In this document: positions 28,065 to 41,154 of the stretch, in pieces
Layout of the letters: each line of letters begins with the position of its first letter
How positions within the stretch are numbered: the first letter of the stretch is position 1
NCBI GenBank assembly: GCA_026398815.1
Contig: JAPLSA010000022.1
Location: 1 to 64,000 of the forward strand
Length of the DNA stretch: 64,000 nt
DNA from: Gammaproteobacteria bacterium
GTDB lineage: Bacteria; Pseudomonadota; Gammaproteobacteria; Nevskiales; Nevskiaceae
Reading direction: 5' to 3'
Translations under genes and position numbers: made by a program
Notes under the pieces: generated by a model
Database searches by the model: none
The model's input: only the letters and a program-made list of their open reading frames with translations
Told to the model about the DNA's origin: nothing

Positions 28065-28222
28065 CGTCGTCTCCCAGGGTCAGCGCAGGTGCGGGAACAG
28101 CCTTCGGTGCGGTAGCCGACTCTAGTCCCGGCGCCATCGGCGCCGACAGGACGGCGATCACACTGGCGCACACCGAATCAGGCGGATCACACGGGGCGCA
28201 GCAGCGCGGCGCTGGAAATGAC

Positions 28223-29080
28223 TCAGCGCCGGCGGGTCAGCCACCAGGCGAATGCGCCGGCGGTCAGCATCATGATCGGGCTGTACAGCGTCGGCGGGAT
28301 CGCCATCAGCGGCGAGTTCAGCAGCAGCGGCGACAGCGCCAGCGAGATCGCCAGCGCCGAGTTGTGGACGCCGATCTCCATGCCGATCGCGGTCGCCTGC
28401 GGGCGGCCCAGTCCGGCCAGCTTCGCCAGCTGGTAGCCGATCGCGAGGCTCAGCAGGTTGAAGCAGAGCATCGCGCCGCCGACGCTCGGCAGATGGGCGA
28501 CGATGGCCTTCCAGCCGGTCACCATCACCATCGCCACGATCGCCAGCAGGAACAGCAGCGAGAACAGCTTGACCGGCTTCTCGAAGCGGATCGCCAGCAC
28601 CGGCCGGCGATGGCGCAGCAGCATGCCGATCAGCACCGGCACGATGACGATCGCCACCACCTGCGCCACCTTGCCGAACTGCAGCGGCACGCTCTTGTCT
28701 TCGCCGATGAAGTGCAGCAGCGCCAGGTTGATCATCAGCGGCAGCGTGATGATCGCCAGCAGCGAATTGACGGCGGTCAGCGTGATGTTCAGCGCCACGT
28801 CGCCCCGCGCCAGGTGGCTGAACAGGTTGGCGCTGGTGCCGCCCGGCGAGGCCGCCAGCAGCATCAGGCCAACGGCGAACTCCGGCGTCAGCGCGAACAG
28901 ATAGCAGAGACCGAAAGCCACCGACGGCAGCAGGATCACCTGCACCAGCAGCGCCACCGCCACCGCTTTCGGCTGGGTCAGCACGCGGCGGAAATCATCG
29001 ACGGTCAGCGACAGGCCGAGGCCCAGCATGATGATCGCCAGCGCCATCGGCAGGTAGATCGTCGAGATCGTGCTCATCAT
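28223..29080 (-). CDS. Bile acid:sodium symporter family (BASS) transporter
   Basis: This 285-residue protein has about nine membrane segments. Family features are LTQPKAVAVALLVQVILLPSVAFGL, the substrate/sodium region GLMLLAASPGGTSANLFSHLARGDVALNITLTAVNS, and the second crossover GMEIGVHNSALAISLALS. Bacterial members usually move organic anions or vitamin precursors rather than bile acids. The start is one of two adjacent ATG codons (29080 or 29077), neither with a strong ribosome site. It is divergent from the peptidase gene. Confidence 0.9.
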   Translation of the reverse strand: MMSTISTIYLPMALAIIMLGLGLSLTVDDFRRVLTQPKAVAVALLVQVILLPSVAFGLCYLFALTPEFAVGLMLLAASPGGTSANLFSHLARGDVALNITLTAVNSLLAIITLPLMINLALLHFIGEDKSVPLQFGKVAQVVAIVIVPVLIGMLLRHRRPVLAIRFEKPVKLFSLLFLLAIVAMVMVTGWKAIVAHLPSVGGAMLCFNLLSLAIGYQLAKLAGLGRPQATAIGMEIGVHNSALAISLALSPLLLNSPLMAIPPTLYSPIMMLTAGAFAWWLTRRR

Positions 29081-29221
29081 TGCGGCGGGACTTTTCGTGG
29101 ACGGGACAGGGCGCGACTGTCCGCGTTGCTGCACTGCGCTGGCAAGGGCATTTCGGAATACGGTTCCGATCGTCGACGGAATATCCGATGCTCCGTCCGG
29201 GCACCCCAACGGCCGCGATCC

Positions 29222-30676
29222 ATGCGCCTGATCCTGATCCTGCTGCTCGGCCTTGCGGCGCTGTCAGCCGTGCTGGCCGCCAACACGCTGCGACTGCCGG
29301 CGCTGCCGCCGCAACCACCCGCCAGCGACACCGCCGCGATCGACGAGCAGGCCGCTGCCGGGCGCCTTGCCGAGGCGCTGCGCATCGCCACCGTGTCGGC
29401 CGCCGGCGGCCAGCCGGCCGATCCCGCCACCTTCGCTGCGTTCGCCGAACTGCTGCAGCGGCAGTTCCCCAATGCGCACCGGGTGATGCGCCGCGAACGG
29501 ATTGCCGACGGCAGCCTGCTCTACACCTGGGCCGGCCAGGACAGCACGCGCAAGCCGGTGCTGCTGCTGGCGCACATGGATGTGGTGCCGGTCGAGCCGG
29601 GCACCGAGTCGCGCTGGCAACAGCCGCCGTTCGGAGGCGTGATCGCCGACGGCTACGTCTGGGGCCGTGGCGCGCTGGACGACAAGCTCAACGTCACCGG
29701 CCTGCTGGAAGCGGCCGACGCGCTGGCGGCCCAGGGCTGGCAGCCGCCGCGCACCTTGCTGTTCGCGTTCGGCCACGACGAGGAGATCGGCGGCAGCGGC
29801 GCACAGGCCATCGCCGCCGCACTGAAGGCGCGCGGCGTGCACGCCGAATTCCTGCTCGACGAAGGCGGCGCGCTGACCGTCGGCATCATGCCCGGCGTCA
29901 CCCGCCCGGTGGCCACGATCATGGCGGCGGAGAAGGGTTATGCCTCGTTCCGGCTGACCGCGACGGCCGTCGGCGGCCATTCCTCGCAGCCGCCGCCGGA
30001 CACGGCGATCAGCCGCCTGGCCCGGGCCCTGGTACGCGTGCAGGAGCATCCGATGCCGCCCCGCATCGCGCCGCCCGTCGACGAGATGCTGGCGCGGGCG
30101 GCACCTGCGATGGGCCTGCTGAACCGCGTGGCGATCACCAACCGCTGGCTGTTCGAGCCGCTGCTGATCCGGCAGCTGGCGGCCGGGCCGGTGTCGAACG
30201 CGCTGATCCGCAGCACCATCGCGCCGACGCTGCTGCGCGCCGGCATCAAGGACAACGTGCTGCCGTCGGAAGCCAGCGCGGTGATCAACGTCCGCCTGCT
30301 GCCCGGCGACAGCACCGCTGCCGTCGCCACGCATCTGCACCAGGTGATCGGCGATGACGGCATCAAGATCAGCACCGACGGGCCGTTCGCCAGCGAAGCC
30401 TCAGCGGTCTCCGATCCGGATTCCGCCGCGTTTCGGCACCTCGCCGACGTGACCCGCGCGCTGTTCCCGGACGCCGTGGTGACCACCGGGCTGATGCTCG
30501 GCGCCACCGATGCCCGCCACTACCAAGGGCTGTACGACAACCGCTACAACTTCATGCCGGTGACCTTGGACGCCGAAGACCTGCAGCGAGTCCACGGCAG
30601 CAACGAGCGGATCGCGGTGGCCGACTACGCCCGGCTGGTGCGCTGGTACCGGCGGATGCTGGAAACGCTGCCCTGA
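29222..30676 (+). CDS. M20-family metallopeptidase (carboxypeptidase PM20D1-like)
   Basis: This 484-residue zinc peptidase or amidase has an N-terminal hydrophobic signal/anchor (LILILLLGLAALSAVLAANTL), so it is exported or membrane-tethered. Metal and catalytic residues are recognisable: LLLAHMDVVPVEPGT, GRGALDDKLNVTGLLEA, HDEEIGGSGA with the catalytic Glu, LLDEGGAL, and the final His in GATDARHYQ. The dimerisation domain contains GGHSSQPPPDTAISRLARAL. The reading frame continues far upstream through the antisense of the BASS gene; only the part from the ATG at 29222 is credible. Confidence 0.92.
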   Translation: MRLILILLLGLAALSAVLAANTLRLPALPPQPPASDTAAIDEQAAAGRLAEALRIATVSAAGGQPADPATFAAFAELLQRQFPNAHRVMRRERIADGSLLYTWAGQDSTRKPVLLLAHMDVVPVEPGTESRWQQPPFGGVIADGYVWGRGALDDKLNVTGLLEAADALAAQGWQPPRTLLFAFGHDEEIGGSGAQAIAAALKARGVHAEFLLDEGGALTVGIMPGVTRPVATIMAAEKGYASFRLTATAVGGHSSQPPPDTAISRLARALVRVQEHPMPPRIAPPVDEMLARAAPAMGLLNRVAITNRWLFEPLLIRQLAAGPVSNALIRSTIAPTLLRAGIKDNVLPSEASAVINVRLLPGDSTAAVATHLHQVIGDDGIKISTDGPFASEASAVSDPDSAAFRHLADVTRALFPDAVVTTGLMLGATDARHYQGLYDNRYNFMPVTLDAEDLQRVHGSNERIAVADYARLVRWYRRMLETLP

Positions 30677-30686
30677 GCGACTTGCC

Positions 30687-31454
30687 TTACTGGGCGGTAT
30701 AGCCGCCGTCGATGACCAGTTCGGCGCCGGTGACGAACTTCGATTCCTCGCTGGCCAGGTACAGCACGCCGTAGGCGATATCCATCACCTCGCCGATGTG
30801 GCCGATCGGGTGCAGCGCATCGAGCGCGGCGCGCCCTTCGGCGGGATCGCCGATCGACTTCACGTAGTCATCGACCATCGGCGTCCAGATGTAGCCGGGG
30901 TGCACCGAATTGACGCGTACCTTGAGCCCGCTCTTGCCGCAATGCAGCGCCGCCGACTTGGTGAACAGCCGCACGCCGCCCTTGCTGGCGTTGTACGAAG
31001 CCAGGTTGGGGTCGGCGACGATGCCTTCGATCGACGAGATGTTGATGATCGAACCGTACTTGCCGGTCATCGCCGGGATCGCGTACTTGGTGCCGAGGAA
31101 CACGGCATCGAGATTCACCGCCAGCGTCTTGCGCCAGTCGGCCAGCGTGCAGTCGGCGGCATTGCCCGGAATGGCGATGCCGGCGTTGTTGACCAGCACG
31201 TGCAGCGCGCCATAACGCTGCTCGGCTGCCGCGATCACCACCGGCCAGCGGGCTTCGTCGGTGACGTCCTGCTCGATGAACATCGCCTCGCCGCCAGCGG
31301 CGACGATCTTCGCCACCACCGCCTCGCCGGCGGCGCGTTCGAGGTCGCTGACCACCACCTTCGCGCCCTCCTTCGCCAGCAGCAGCGCGCAGGCTTCGCC
31401 GATGCCCTTCGCCGCACCGGTGACCAGCGCGACCTTGCCTTGTACTCGACCCAT
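30687..31454 (-). CDS. SDR-family NAD(P)-dependent oxidoreductase
   Basis: This 255-residue classical short-chain dehydrogenase has the cofactor loop TGAAKGIGEA with Asp in VVSDLER, which suggests an NAD preference. The structural motif is NNAGIA, and the catalytic Ser, Tyr and Lys lie in NISSIEG and YNASKGG. I start at the ATG at 31454, with GAGGAGA upstream. It resembles cyclohexanol and 3-alpha/7-alpha-hydroxysteroid dehydrogenase-like members, but the substrate is unknown. It is convergent with the peptidase gene, with 10 bp between stops. Confidence 0.9.
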   Translation of the reverse strand: MGRVQGKVALVTGAAKGIGEACALLLAKEGAKVVVSDLERAAGEAVVAKIVAAGGEAMFIEQDVTDEARWPVVIAAAEQRYGALHVLVNNAGIAIPGNAADCTLADWRKTLAVNLDAVFLGTKYAIPAMTGKYGSIINISSIEGIVADPNLASYNASKGGVRLFTKSAALHCGKSGLKVRVNSVHPGYIWTPMVDDYVKSIGDPAEGRAALDALHPIGHIGEVMDIAYGVLYLASEESKFVTGAELVIDGGYTAQ

Positions 31455-31765
31455 GGAAATCTCCTCGACGCGATGCCCGTCATGCGGGCGGATGGCGAGG
31501 TCGGCCACCGTGGCGACGCCTCGCTCGTGCGGCCAAGGCTAGCAGCGCCCGGCGGCTCGACGGGCTACCCATCCGGATAGCGTGCATGGCGGGTCTGCCC
31601 TCGTCGGCAACGGCCGGAAAGTCAGCGGCATCTGCGCCGCCGTTGGGCAGCGGCAGCGCCGATCTCGCGGTGCCCGGTTCGTGGCGCGATGCCTCGATCG
31701 AAACGACGGTCACCGCCGCACAGCGCACTGCTGATGGCTGCGAGGAGATCGCCTGGGTGTCGGGT
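31455..31765. other. 311-bp non-coding gap between SDR gene and malQ
   Basis: The right part lies after the malQ stop and the left part upstream of the SDR gene. I see no credible ORF, RNA gene or T-tailed terminator. It should contain the SDR promoter. Confidence 0.5.
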
Positions 31766-33849
31766 TCAGCCGCCGCTGGCAGTGCCGCCACGCGGCCGGT
31801 GGGCGACGATGGCCGCGATCCGCGCCGCCACGCGCGGCGTGTCGAGCCCGTCATCGAGCCGCCGCCGCCAGTTCGGGTGCTCGTCGATGGTGCCGGGCAC
31901 GTTCGGCTGCTCGATCACGCCCAGCAGGTCTTCGAGTGGAACCAGCGCCAGCGGTGACGGCGTGGCCGCGACGAACGCGCAGGCGGCATCGACCACCGCC
32001 TGCGGCTGCTCCGGCGGCGGCATCGGGCCAGTCGCCAGGCCGGCGTGGACGAACGCGCCCCAGAGCTTGTCGCGGTCCTCGGCGCGGCTGCGCCGATCCC
32101 AGGCTTCATCCTGGCCTTCGCCGTACAGCGCCAGCTGCGCGCGCCAGTCGATGTCGCGGCCGGTCCACCAGCCGGCGACGGTCGGCAGATCGTGGGTGGT
32201 GGTCATCGCCACCACATCGGCCGGCCAGCGCGCCGGCTCGACGAAGTAACCCCAGTCGCGCTCGAACCACAGCACCCGCATGCCGAGCACGCCGGCCGGG
32301 CTCATCCTCTGGCGGAAGCCATCCGGCACCGTGCCCATGTCCTCGCCGATGATCACCGCCCGGTGCCGCCAGGATTCCAGCGCGATCAGGCCGAACAGCG
32401 CGTCGATCGGGTACTGCAGGTAGGCGCCTTCGCGCGGGCCGGCACCATCCGGGATCAGCCACAGCCGGCCGAGGCCGATGACGTGGTCGATGCGCAGGCC
32501 GCCGGCATGGCGCAGCTGGGCGCGCAGCAGTTCCAGGAACGGCGCGTAGGCGGATTCGAGCAGCGCGCGCGGCGAGTACGCCGTCAGCCCCCAGCCCTGG
32601 CCAAGCGCGTTCAGCGCATCGGGCGGCGCACCGACCGACAGCCCCTGCAGGAAATCCTGCGGCCGGCTCCAGCCGTGGCTGCCGCCGCCATCGGCACCGA
32701 CCGCCAGATCGCTGATCAGCCCGATCGCCATGCCGCCGGCCTTGGCTAGCACCTGCGCTGCCGCCAGGCCGCGATCGGCCAGCCATTGCAGGCGCAGATG
32801 GAAGGCCACCTCGTCGGCCTGCTCGGCGGCGAATGCCTCGACCTCGGCGCTGCGCGGATCGCGGTATTCGGCCGGCCAGTCGGTCCAGCGCCACAGCGGC
32901 GGCGACTGCCGCAGGAAATGCCGGTGCAGCGCTTCGAAGCGGGCGTGATCGCGCAGTGCGCTGCCGCCGGCCTCGACAAACGCGGCGCAGTCGGCACGCA
33001 GTGGGTCCGACAGCTGATCGAAGCCGGCCAGCAGCCGGCGCGCCAGCGTCAGGCGCAGCTTCGCGGCGCGCGGCCAGTCGACCAGTTCCAGCGCTTCCAG
33101 CTCGGCGGCCAGTGCCGCAGCCCCTTCGTCGCTCAGCGCCTGCGCCACGGCATCGGCGCCGAAGGTGGCGGCCAGATCGACATGCAGCGCGTTGACGAAC
33201 AGCCGGCTCGACGGCGAGTACGGGCTGAAGCGCTCGACATCGGCGGCGAACAGCGCATGGACCGGGCTGACCGCCAGCGCATCCGCGCCCAGTTCGCCCA
33301 GCGCCTTCGCCTGCGCGCCCAGCCCGGCGAACGTGCCGATGCCACCATCGCCGGCCGAGCGCAAGGCATACAACTGCGCGGTGCAGCCCCAGAGCCGGCG
33401 CTCGCCGGCCAGATCCTGCACCGTGAACGCGCGCGGCGGCACCACGGCCAGCTGGACGTGCTGACGGTTGATCGCCAGCCGGTGGTAGCCGATCGGCGCA
33501 AACAGCGCGATCCGGCACAGGCCGTCGTCGCCGAGTTCCGCCACACCTTCGTGCGTCGTGCCGTCCTCCAGGCTCAGCAGATAGGCGCGCTGCGCCGGAT
33601 CGGCGATCGGCCCGACCACCGCTGGCGCCCCGGCGCGCACCACCAGCATCGGCGGCAGCACGGCGGCGGCACGCTCGGCGGCCAGCCGCGCCAGCTCGCG
33701 CTCGCAGGCGGCCGGATCGTCGGCGCGATAGCCGAGGGCGGCGAGTACCGCCTGCAGGGTGTCGTCGCGGACCTCGCGATGCACGCCCTGCCAGTCGATC
33801 CAGCGGGTCGACAGGCCCGCCGCAGCGGCCAGTTCCTGCAGCGCAGACA

Positions 33850-33850
<1 letters not shown>
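31766..33850 (-). CDS. malQ: 4-alpha-glucanotransferase (amylomaltase)
   Basis: MalQ disproportionates maltodextrins released during glycogen breakdown. The 694 residues fit the GH77 long form. An N-terminal extension (about 1-130) precedes the (beta/alpha)8 barrel. The catalytic nucleophile Asp is in GGLRIDHVIGLGRLWLIP and the acid/base Glu in VIIGEDMGTVPDGF. The transition-state Asp is in MTTTHDLPTVAGWWTGRD. The ATG shares one base with the glgX stop (TGATG), so translation is coupled. Confidence 0.95.
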
Positions 33851-35954
<2,104 letters not shown>

Positions 35955-35958
<4 letters not shown>

Positions 35959-38153
35959 GTCACCCGTTCCAGCCACAGGCTGGCCAGCGGCGGCACGGTC
36001 AGGCACAGACAGGCCGGCTGGCCGTGGCTCGGCTGCGGCTCGGCGTGCAGCTCGTCGGCGCTGCCGACGCCGCTGCCGCCGTAGATCGCGGCATCGCTGT
36101 TCAGCACCTGCCGCCAGCGGCCGGCAGCCGGCACGCCGACCCGGTAGCCGGGCAGCACGGCGGGCGTGAAGTTGCAGATCACCAGCAGCGGCGGGTGCTC
36201 ACCGTGCGGGTCCAGCCGCAGCCAGGCGAACACGCTGTTGGCGTGGTCGTCGACCACCACCCAGTGGAAGCCGCGCGGGTCGCAGTCGCCAAGGTGCAAC
36301 GCCGGATGCGCGCGGTAGTGCCGGTTCAGGTCGGCGACGTAGCGCTGCAGTCCGGACTTCAGCGGATCGCCGAGGCCGAACCAGTCCAGCTCGCGGTCGT
36401 GGTTCCACTCGCGTTCCTGGGCGATCTCGCCGCCCATGAACAGCAGCTTCTTGCCGGGATAGGCCCACATCAGCCCGTAGTAGGCGCGCAGCCCGGCGTG
36501 GCGCTGCCAGGCATCGCCCGGCAGCTTGGCGACCAGCGCCCGCTTCAGGTGCACGACCTCGTCATGCGACAGCGGCAGCACGAAGGCTTCGGCATGGGCG
36601 TACATCAGCCCGAAGGTGATGTCGGCGTGGTGGAAACGGCGGTGCACCGGCTCCCGCGCCATGTACTGCAAGGTGTCGTGCATCCAGCCCATGTTCCACT
36701 TGTAGGCAAAGCCCAGGCCACCGTGGGCGACCTCGGCAGTGACGCCGGGCCAGGACGTCGATTCCTCGGCGATCACGATGGCACCCGGGCAGCGCTCGGC
36801 GATCACCGTGTTCAGCTCGCGGACGAAGGCCACCGCTTCCAGGTTCTCGCGGCCGCCGTAGCGGTTGGGAATCCACTCGCCGGGCTTGCGCGAGTAGTCC
36901 CGGTGCAGCATCGAGGCAACCGCGTCGACCCGCAGGCCGTCGACGCCGTACTGCTCGATCAGCTGCAGCGCGGCGCCGATCAGGAAGCCGCGGACCTCGG
37001 GCCGGCCGTGGTTGTAGATCAGCGTGTTCCAGTCCGGGTGATAGCCCTCGCGCGGGTCCTCGTGCTCGTAGAGCGCGGTGCCGTCGAAGCGGCGCAGGCC
37101 GTGGGCATCGGCCGGGAAATGCGCCGGCACCCAGTCGACGATCACGCCCAGCCCGGCGGCATGCGCGGCGGCGACGAAGCGGGCGAAGCCGGCCGGTTCG
37201 CCGTGGCGCGCCGTTGGCGCATACAGGCCCAGCGGCTGGTAGCCCCAGCTGCCGCCGAACGGATGCTCGGCGATCGGCAGCAGTTCGACATGGGTGAAGT
37301 GCAGGCCGGCCACGTACGGGACCAGCCGCGCGGCCAGCGCGTCCCAATCGGGCACCGGCCCGTGGCCGTAGTCGTCGCGTTGCCAGGACCCGGCATGCAC
37401 TTCGTAGATCGCGATCGGCGCATCGCGCCGCTGGCGGCGGGCGCGCTCGGCCAGCGCGGCCACCGGCGCGACCGGCGCCGCGACCACCGACGCGGTACCC
37501 GGCGGCGCTTCGGTCTGCCGGGCGAACGGATCGGCCTTCAGCCAGCGGTCGCCATCGGCGCCGAGCAGTTCGAACTGGTAGCGCGCGCCGGCCGCCAGCC
37601 TCGGCACGAACAGCTCCCAGATGCCGGCCTCGACGCGCCGTCGCATCACGTGGCGGCGGCCGTCCCAGAGATTGAAGTCGCCGACCACCGACACCCGCCG
37701 TGCATTCGGCGCCCAGACCGCGAAGCGGACGCCGGGCACGCCGTCCAGACACAGCGGCTGTGCGCCCATCACCCGGCCCAGTTCGCGGTGGCGGCCTTCG
37801 CCGAACAGGTGCAGGTCCAGGTCACCGAGCAGCAGGCCGTAGCTGTACGGGTCCTCGGTGTCCTGCACGGTGTCCGGCCAGTGGATGCGCAGCCGGTAGC
37901 CATCCGGCACTGCCAGGGTCGCCTCGAACAGGCCGTCGCCGCGCGGGCCGTGCAGCGCGCCGAGCAGCCGGCCGTCGGCGTCGAGCACCTCGACCTGCCG
38001 GGCGCCGGGCTGGAAGCTGCGCAGCCGGCCGTCGTGGCGGCCGAGCACGGCAAAGGCATCGACCGGCTCGCCACGCACCAGCGCATCGAGCCGGCTGTCG
38101 CGCGGCAGTTCCTGGGGCATCGGTACGGCCGGGGAATCGAAGGGGCGACTCAT
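35955..38153 (-). CDS. glgB: 1,4-alpha-glucan branching enzyme
   Basis: GlgB introduces alpha-1,6 branches during glycogen synthesis. The 732 residues comprise the GlgB-type N1 domain, the CBM48 domain ([27 protein letters not shown]) and the GH13_9 barrel. The nucleophile Asp is in [20 protein letters not shown], the acid/base Glu in [14 protein letters not shown], and the third Asp in [12 protein letters not shown]. The C-terminal beta domain ends SLWLERVT. The ATG at 38153 is chosen because upstream codons resemble no GlgB. It is divergent from glgC across 210 bp. Confidence 0.96.
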
Positions 38154-38363
38154 GGAAGGGCGCAGTCGCGGGCGGTGAACGATGATGGGGCGCGAACGCC
38201 GCCGATCGGCGTCCGCTGGCATCGAATTCGCATGCTTCGTGCCTGCCATCGCACCGGACAGGTGCACGGCAGCGGCCACCGGGCCCGCCGACGCCATCGG
38301 CGTACGCGGACCGGGCGATCATAGTTCAAGCCACAGGGGCTAAAGCCCCGGAGACCTGCAGCA

Positions 38364-39620
38364 GTGTCGACACCACCGGAAGGACGTTTTGTCAGCCGCG
38401 CCACGCGCGAAACCCTGGCGCTGGTGATGGCCGGCGGTCGCGGTTCGCGGCTCAAGCAGCTGACCGCCAACACCGCCAAGCCGGCGGTGCCGTTCGGCGG
38501 CAAGTTCCGGATCATCGATTTCACGCTTTCCAACTGCATCAACAGCGGCGTGCGCCGAGTCGGCGTGCTGACCCAGTACAAGAGCCATGCGCTGATCCGC
38601 CATCTGCAGATGGGCTGGGGCTTCATGCGCGGCCAGTTCGGCGAGTTCGTCGAACTGCTGCCGGCCGAGCAGCGCAGCGAAGGCACCAGCTGGTACATCG
38701 GCACCGCCGACGCGGTCTACCAGAACATTCCGTTCATCCGGCAGCACCAGCCGGCGCACGTGCTGATCCTGGCCGGCGACCACATCTACAAGATGGATTA
38801 CGGGCCGATGATCGCCCAGCACGTCGCCAACAACGCCAAGGTGACGGTCGGCTGCCTCGAGGTGCCGCTGGGCGATGCCACCGAATTCGGCGTGATGACG
38901 GTGGACGCCGGCAACCGCGTGGTGGCCTTCGACGAAAAGCCGCTGCAGCCGAAGCCGATGCCCGGCAAGACCGACGTGGCGCTGGCCAGCATGGGCATCT
39001 ACGTGTTCGATGCCCGCTTCCTGCTCGACACGCTGTCGAAGGACGCCGGGGTCAGCGAATCCAGCCACGACTTCGGTCACGACATCATTCCCCGGGCGAT
39101 CGCCGAATCCGAGGTCTTCGCCTACCCGTTCCGCGATCTCTACGACAGCAGCAAGCAAGGCTACTGGCGCGATGTCGGCACCGTCGACGCATTCTGGAAG
39201 GCCAATCTGGAACTGACCGACGTGCTGCCGGAGCTGAACCTGTACGACACCCAGTGGCCGATCTGGACCCACGCGGTGCAGCTGCCGCCGGCCAAGTTCA
39301 TCCTCGACAAGCCGGACGCGCGCGGCTACGCGATCGATTCGATGGTCAGCGCCGGCTGCATCATCGCCGGCGCGGAGGTGCGCAACTCGGTGCTGTTCAA
39401 CAACACCCGCGTCGAGACCGGCAGCTCGATCGCCCAGTCGGTGGTGCTGCCCGGCGTCACTATCGGCCGCAACTGCCGCATCAACAAGGCGGTGATCGAC
39501 GAAGGCTGCGTGATCCCGGATGGCACCGAGATCGGCGAAGGCACGGCCGGCAACGCCAGCTGGTATCACGTGACCAAATCCGGCGTCACCCTGGTGACCC
39601 CCGAGATGCTGGAAGATTGA
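38364..39620 (+). CDS. glgC: Glucose-1-phosphate adenylyltransferase
   Basis: GlgC makes ADP-glucose, the committed and allosterically controlled step of glycogen synthesis. The 418 residues show the nucleotide site [34 protein letters not shown], the catalytic-loop region [13 protein letters not shown], the sugar site [12 protein letters not shown], and a C-terminal left-handed beta-helix ([18 protein letters not shown]). The start is a GTG with GGAG 10 bp upstream. A small hairpin GGGGC-TAAA-GCCCC (38336-38349) directly precedes that site and might modulate initiation. Confidence 0.96.
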   Translation: MSTPPEGRFVSRATRETLALVMAGGRGSRLKQLTANTAKPAVPFGGKFRIIDFTLSNCINSGVRRVGVLTQYKSHALIRHLQMGWGFMRGQFGEFVELLPAEQRSEGTSWYIGTADAVYQNIPFIRQHQPAHVLILAGDHIYKMDYGPMIAQHVANNAKVTVGCLEVPLGDATEFGVMTVDAGNRVVAFDEKPLQPKPMPGKTDVALASMGIYVFDARFLLDTLSKDAGVSESSHDFGHDIIPRAIAESEVFAYPFRDLYDSSKQGYWRDVGTVDAFWKANLELTDVLPELNLYDTQWPIWTHAVQLPPAKFILDKPDARGYAIDSMVSAGCIIAGAEVRNSVLFNNTRVETGSSIAQSVVLPGVTIGRNCRINKAVIDEGCVIPDGTEIGEGTAGNASWYHVTKSGVTLVTPEMLED

Positions 39621-39648
39621 GGCCCGCATTGCCCGGATGCTTGTGCCG

Positions 39649-41076
39649 ATGAAGCTCCTGTTCGCTGCCAGCGAAGCCGTGCCGCTGGTCAAGACCGGCG
39701 GTCTCGCCGACGTTGCCGGCGCCCTGCCCGGTGCGCTGGCCGCGCTCGGTGTCGACGTCCGCGTGGTGCTGCCGGCCTATCGCGGTGCGCTGGCCCGGCT
39801 GGTCGAGCCACTGCGGCTCGGCGAACTGATCGTGCGTGGCCAGCGCTTCACGGTCTGGAGCGGCTGCCTGCCCGGCTCGACGCTCGTCTACTGGCTGATC
39901 GACTACCCCTGGCTGTACGCCCGCGACGGCGACCCGTACCACGATCCTCAGCACCAGCCGTGGACCGATAACGCCTGGCGCTTCGGCTGCTTCAGCGAAG
40001 CGGTGGCGCGGCTGGCGATGGGCGAAGCCGGCGGCTGGAAACCGGATGTCGTGCACTGCCACGACTGGCAGACCGGGCTGGTGCCGGCCTGGCTCAAGCT
40101 GCGCGACGGCGCGCCGCGCTGCGTGTTCACGATCCACAACCTGGCCTACGGCGGCGTGTTTCCGCGCAGCCAGTTCAATGCCCTGGGCCTGCCGCCCGGC
40201 TGGTGGTCGCTGGACGGCGTCGAGTTCCACGGCCAGCTGTCGATGCTGAAGGCGGGCCTGGTGTTCTCCGACGCGATCACCACCGTCAGCCCAACCTACG
40301 CGCGGGAGATCCGCACGCCGGCCTTCGGCCACGGTTTCGAAGGGCTGCTGGAGCACCTGTCGCCACGGCTGTCCGGGATTCTCAACGGCATCGACGACAG
40401 CATCTGGAACCCGGCCAGCGATCCGCATCTGGTGCAGACCTACAACGCCGGTTCGGTCCGCGCCGGCAAGCGCGCCAATCGCCGGGCGATCCAGCAGGAA
40501 CTGGGCCTGCCGCAGGACGAGGATGCGGTCGTGGTCGGCATGATCGGCCGGCTGACCGACCAGAAGGGCTTCGATCTGCTGCTCGCCGCCCTGCCCGAAC
40601 TGCTGAAGCTGCCGATCCAGCTCGTCGTCCTCGGCAGCGGCGACAAGCTGCTGGAAAGCGCGCTGGCCCGCGAGGCGCTGCAGGCACCGGGGCGAATCGG
40701 GCTGAAGCTCGGCTTCGACGAAGGCCTGGCGCATCGCATCGAAGCCGGTGCCGACCTGTTCCTGATGCCGTCGCGCTTCGAGCCCTGCGGGCTGAACCAG
40801 ATGTACAGCCAGCGCTACGGCACGGTGCCGGTCGTCCACCGCACCGGCGGCCTCGCTGACACCGTCATCGATGCCACGCCGCGCACGCTCAAGCAGGGCA
40901 CGGCGACCGGTGTGGTGTTCGAGCATGCCGATGCCGGCGGCCTGGTCTGGGGTATCACCCGAGGCGTCGAGCTGATGCGCAACGACCTCGCCGCGCTGGG
41001 CCTGATCCACGCCGGCATGAGCCGCGATTTCGGCTGGCCGGCCGCCGCCCGCCAGTACCGCGCGCTGTACGGCTGA
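39649..41076 (+). CDS. glgA: Glycogen synthase (ADP-glucose)
   Basis: This GT5 glycosyltransferase extends glycogen from ADP-glucose. The N-terminal ADP-glucose motif is VPLVKTGGLADVAGALP (K-T-G-G-L). The C-terminal Rossmann domain shows GMIGRLTDQKGFDLLL and the nucleotide-sugar motif PSRFEPCGLNQMYSQRYGTVPVVHRTGGLADTV. I use the ATG at 39649 (MKLLFAASEAVP, 475 residues) rather than the one 12 bp upstream because it matches family N-termini. It follows glgC by 28 bp in the same operon. Confidence 0.96.
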   Translation: MKLLFAASEAVPLVKTGGLADVAGALPGALAALGVDVRVVLPAYRGALARLVEPLRLGELIVRGQRFTVWSGCLPGSTLVYWLIDYPWLYARDGDPYHDPQHQPWTDNAWRFGCFSEAVARLAMGEAGGWKPDVVHCHDWQTGLVPAWLKLRDGAPRCVFTIHNLAYGGVFPRSQFNALGLPPGWWSLDGVEFHGQLSMLKAGLVFSDAITTVSPTYAREIRTPAFGHGFEGLLEHLSPRLSGILNGIDDSIWNPASDPHLVQTYNAGSVRAGKRANRRAIQQELGLPQDEDAVVVGMIGRLTDQKGFDLLLAALPELLKLPIQLVVLGSGDKLLESALAREALQAPGRIGLKLGFDEGLAHRIEAGADLFLMPSRFEPCGLNQMYSQRYGTVPVVHRTGGLADTVIDATPRTLKQGTATGVVFEHADAGGLVWGITRGVELMRNDLAALGLIHAGMSRDFGWPAAARQYRALYG

Positions 41077-41154
41077 ATCCCTGCCAGTTTCCATGCCGCG
41101 GCGCGCCCGGTAGAGTCGCGCCGCTTTCGACCCCCACCGCAGTCAGGAACCCGC

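Noticed and set aside
28037..29221. In-frame upstream extension of the M20 peptidase to 879 codons
   Set aside because: The extension is antisense to the BASS transporter and is Gln/Arg/His-rich nonsense. The signal peptide begins exactly at the ATG at 29222.
36024..38324. 766-codon plus-strand frame opposite glgB
   Set aside because: It is the antisense shadow of glgB. Its composition is Val/Ala/His/Gln-biased as in the other shadows.
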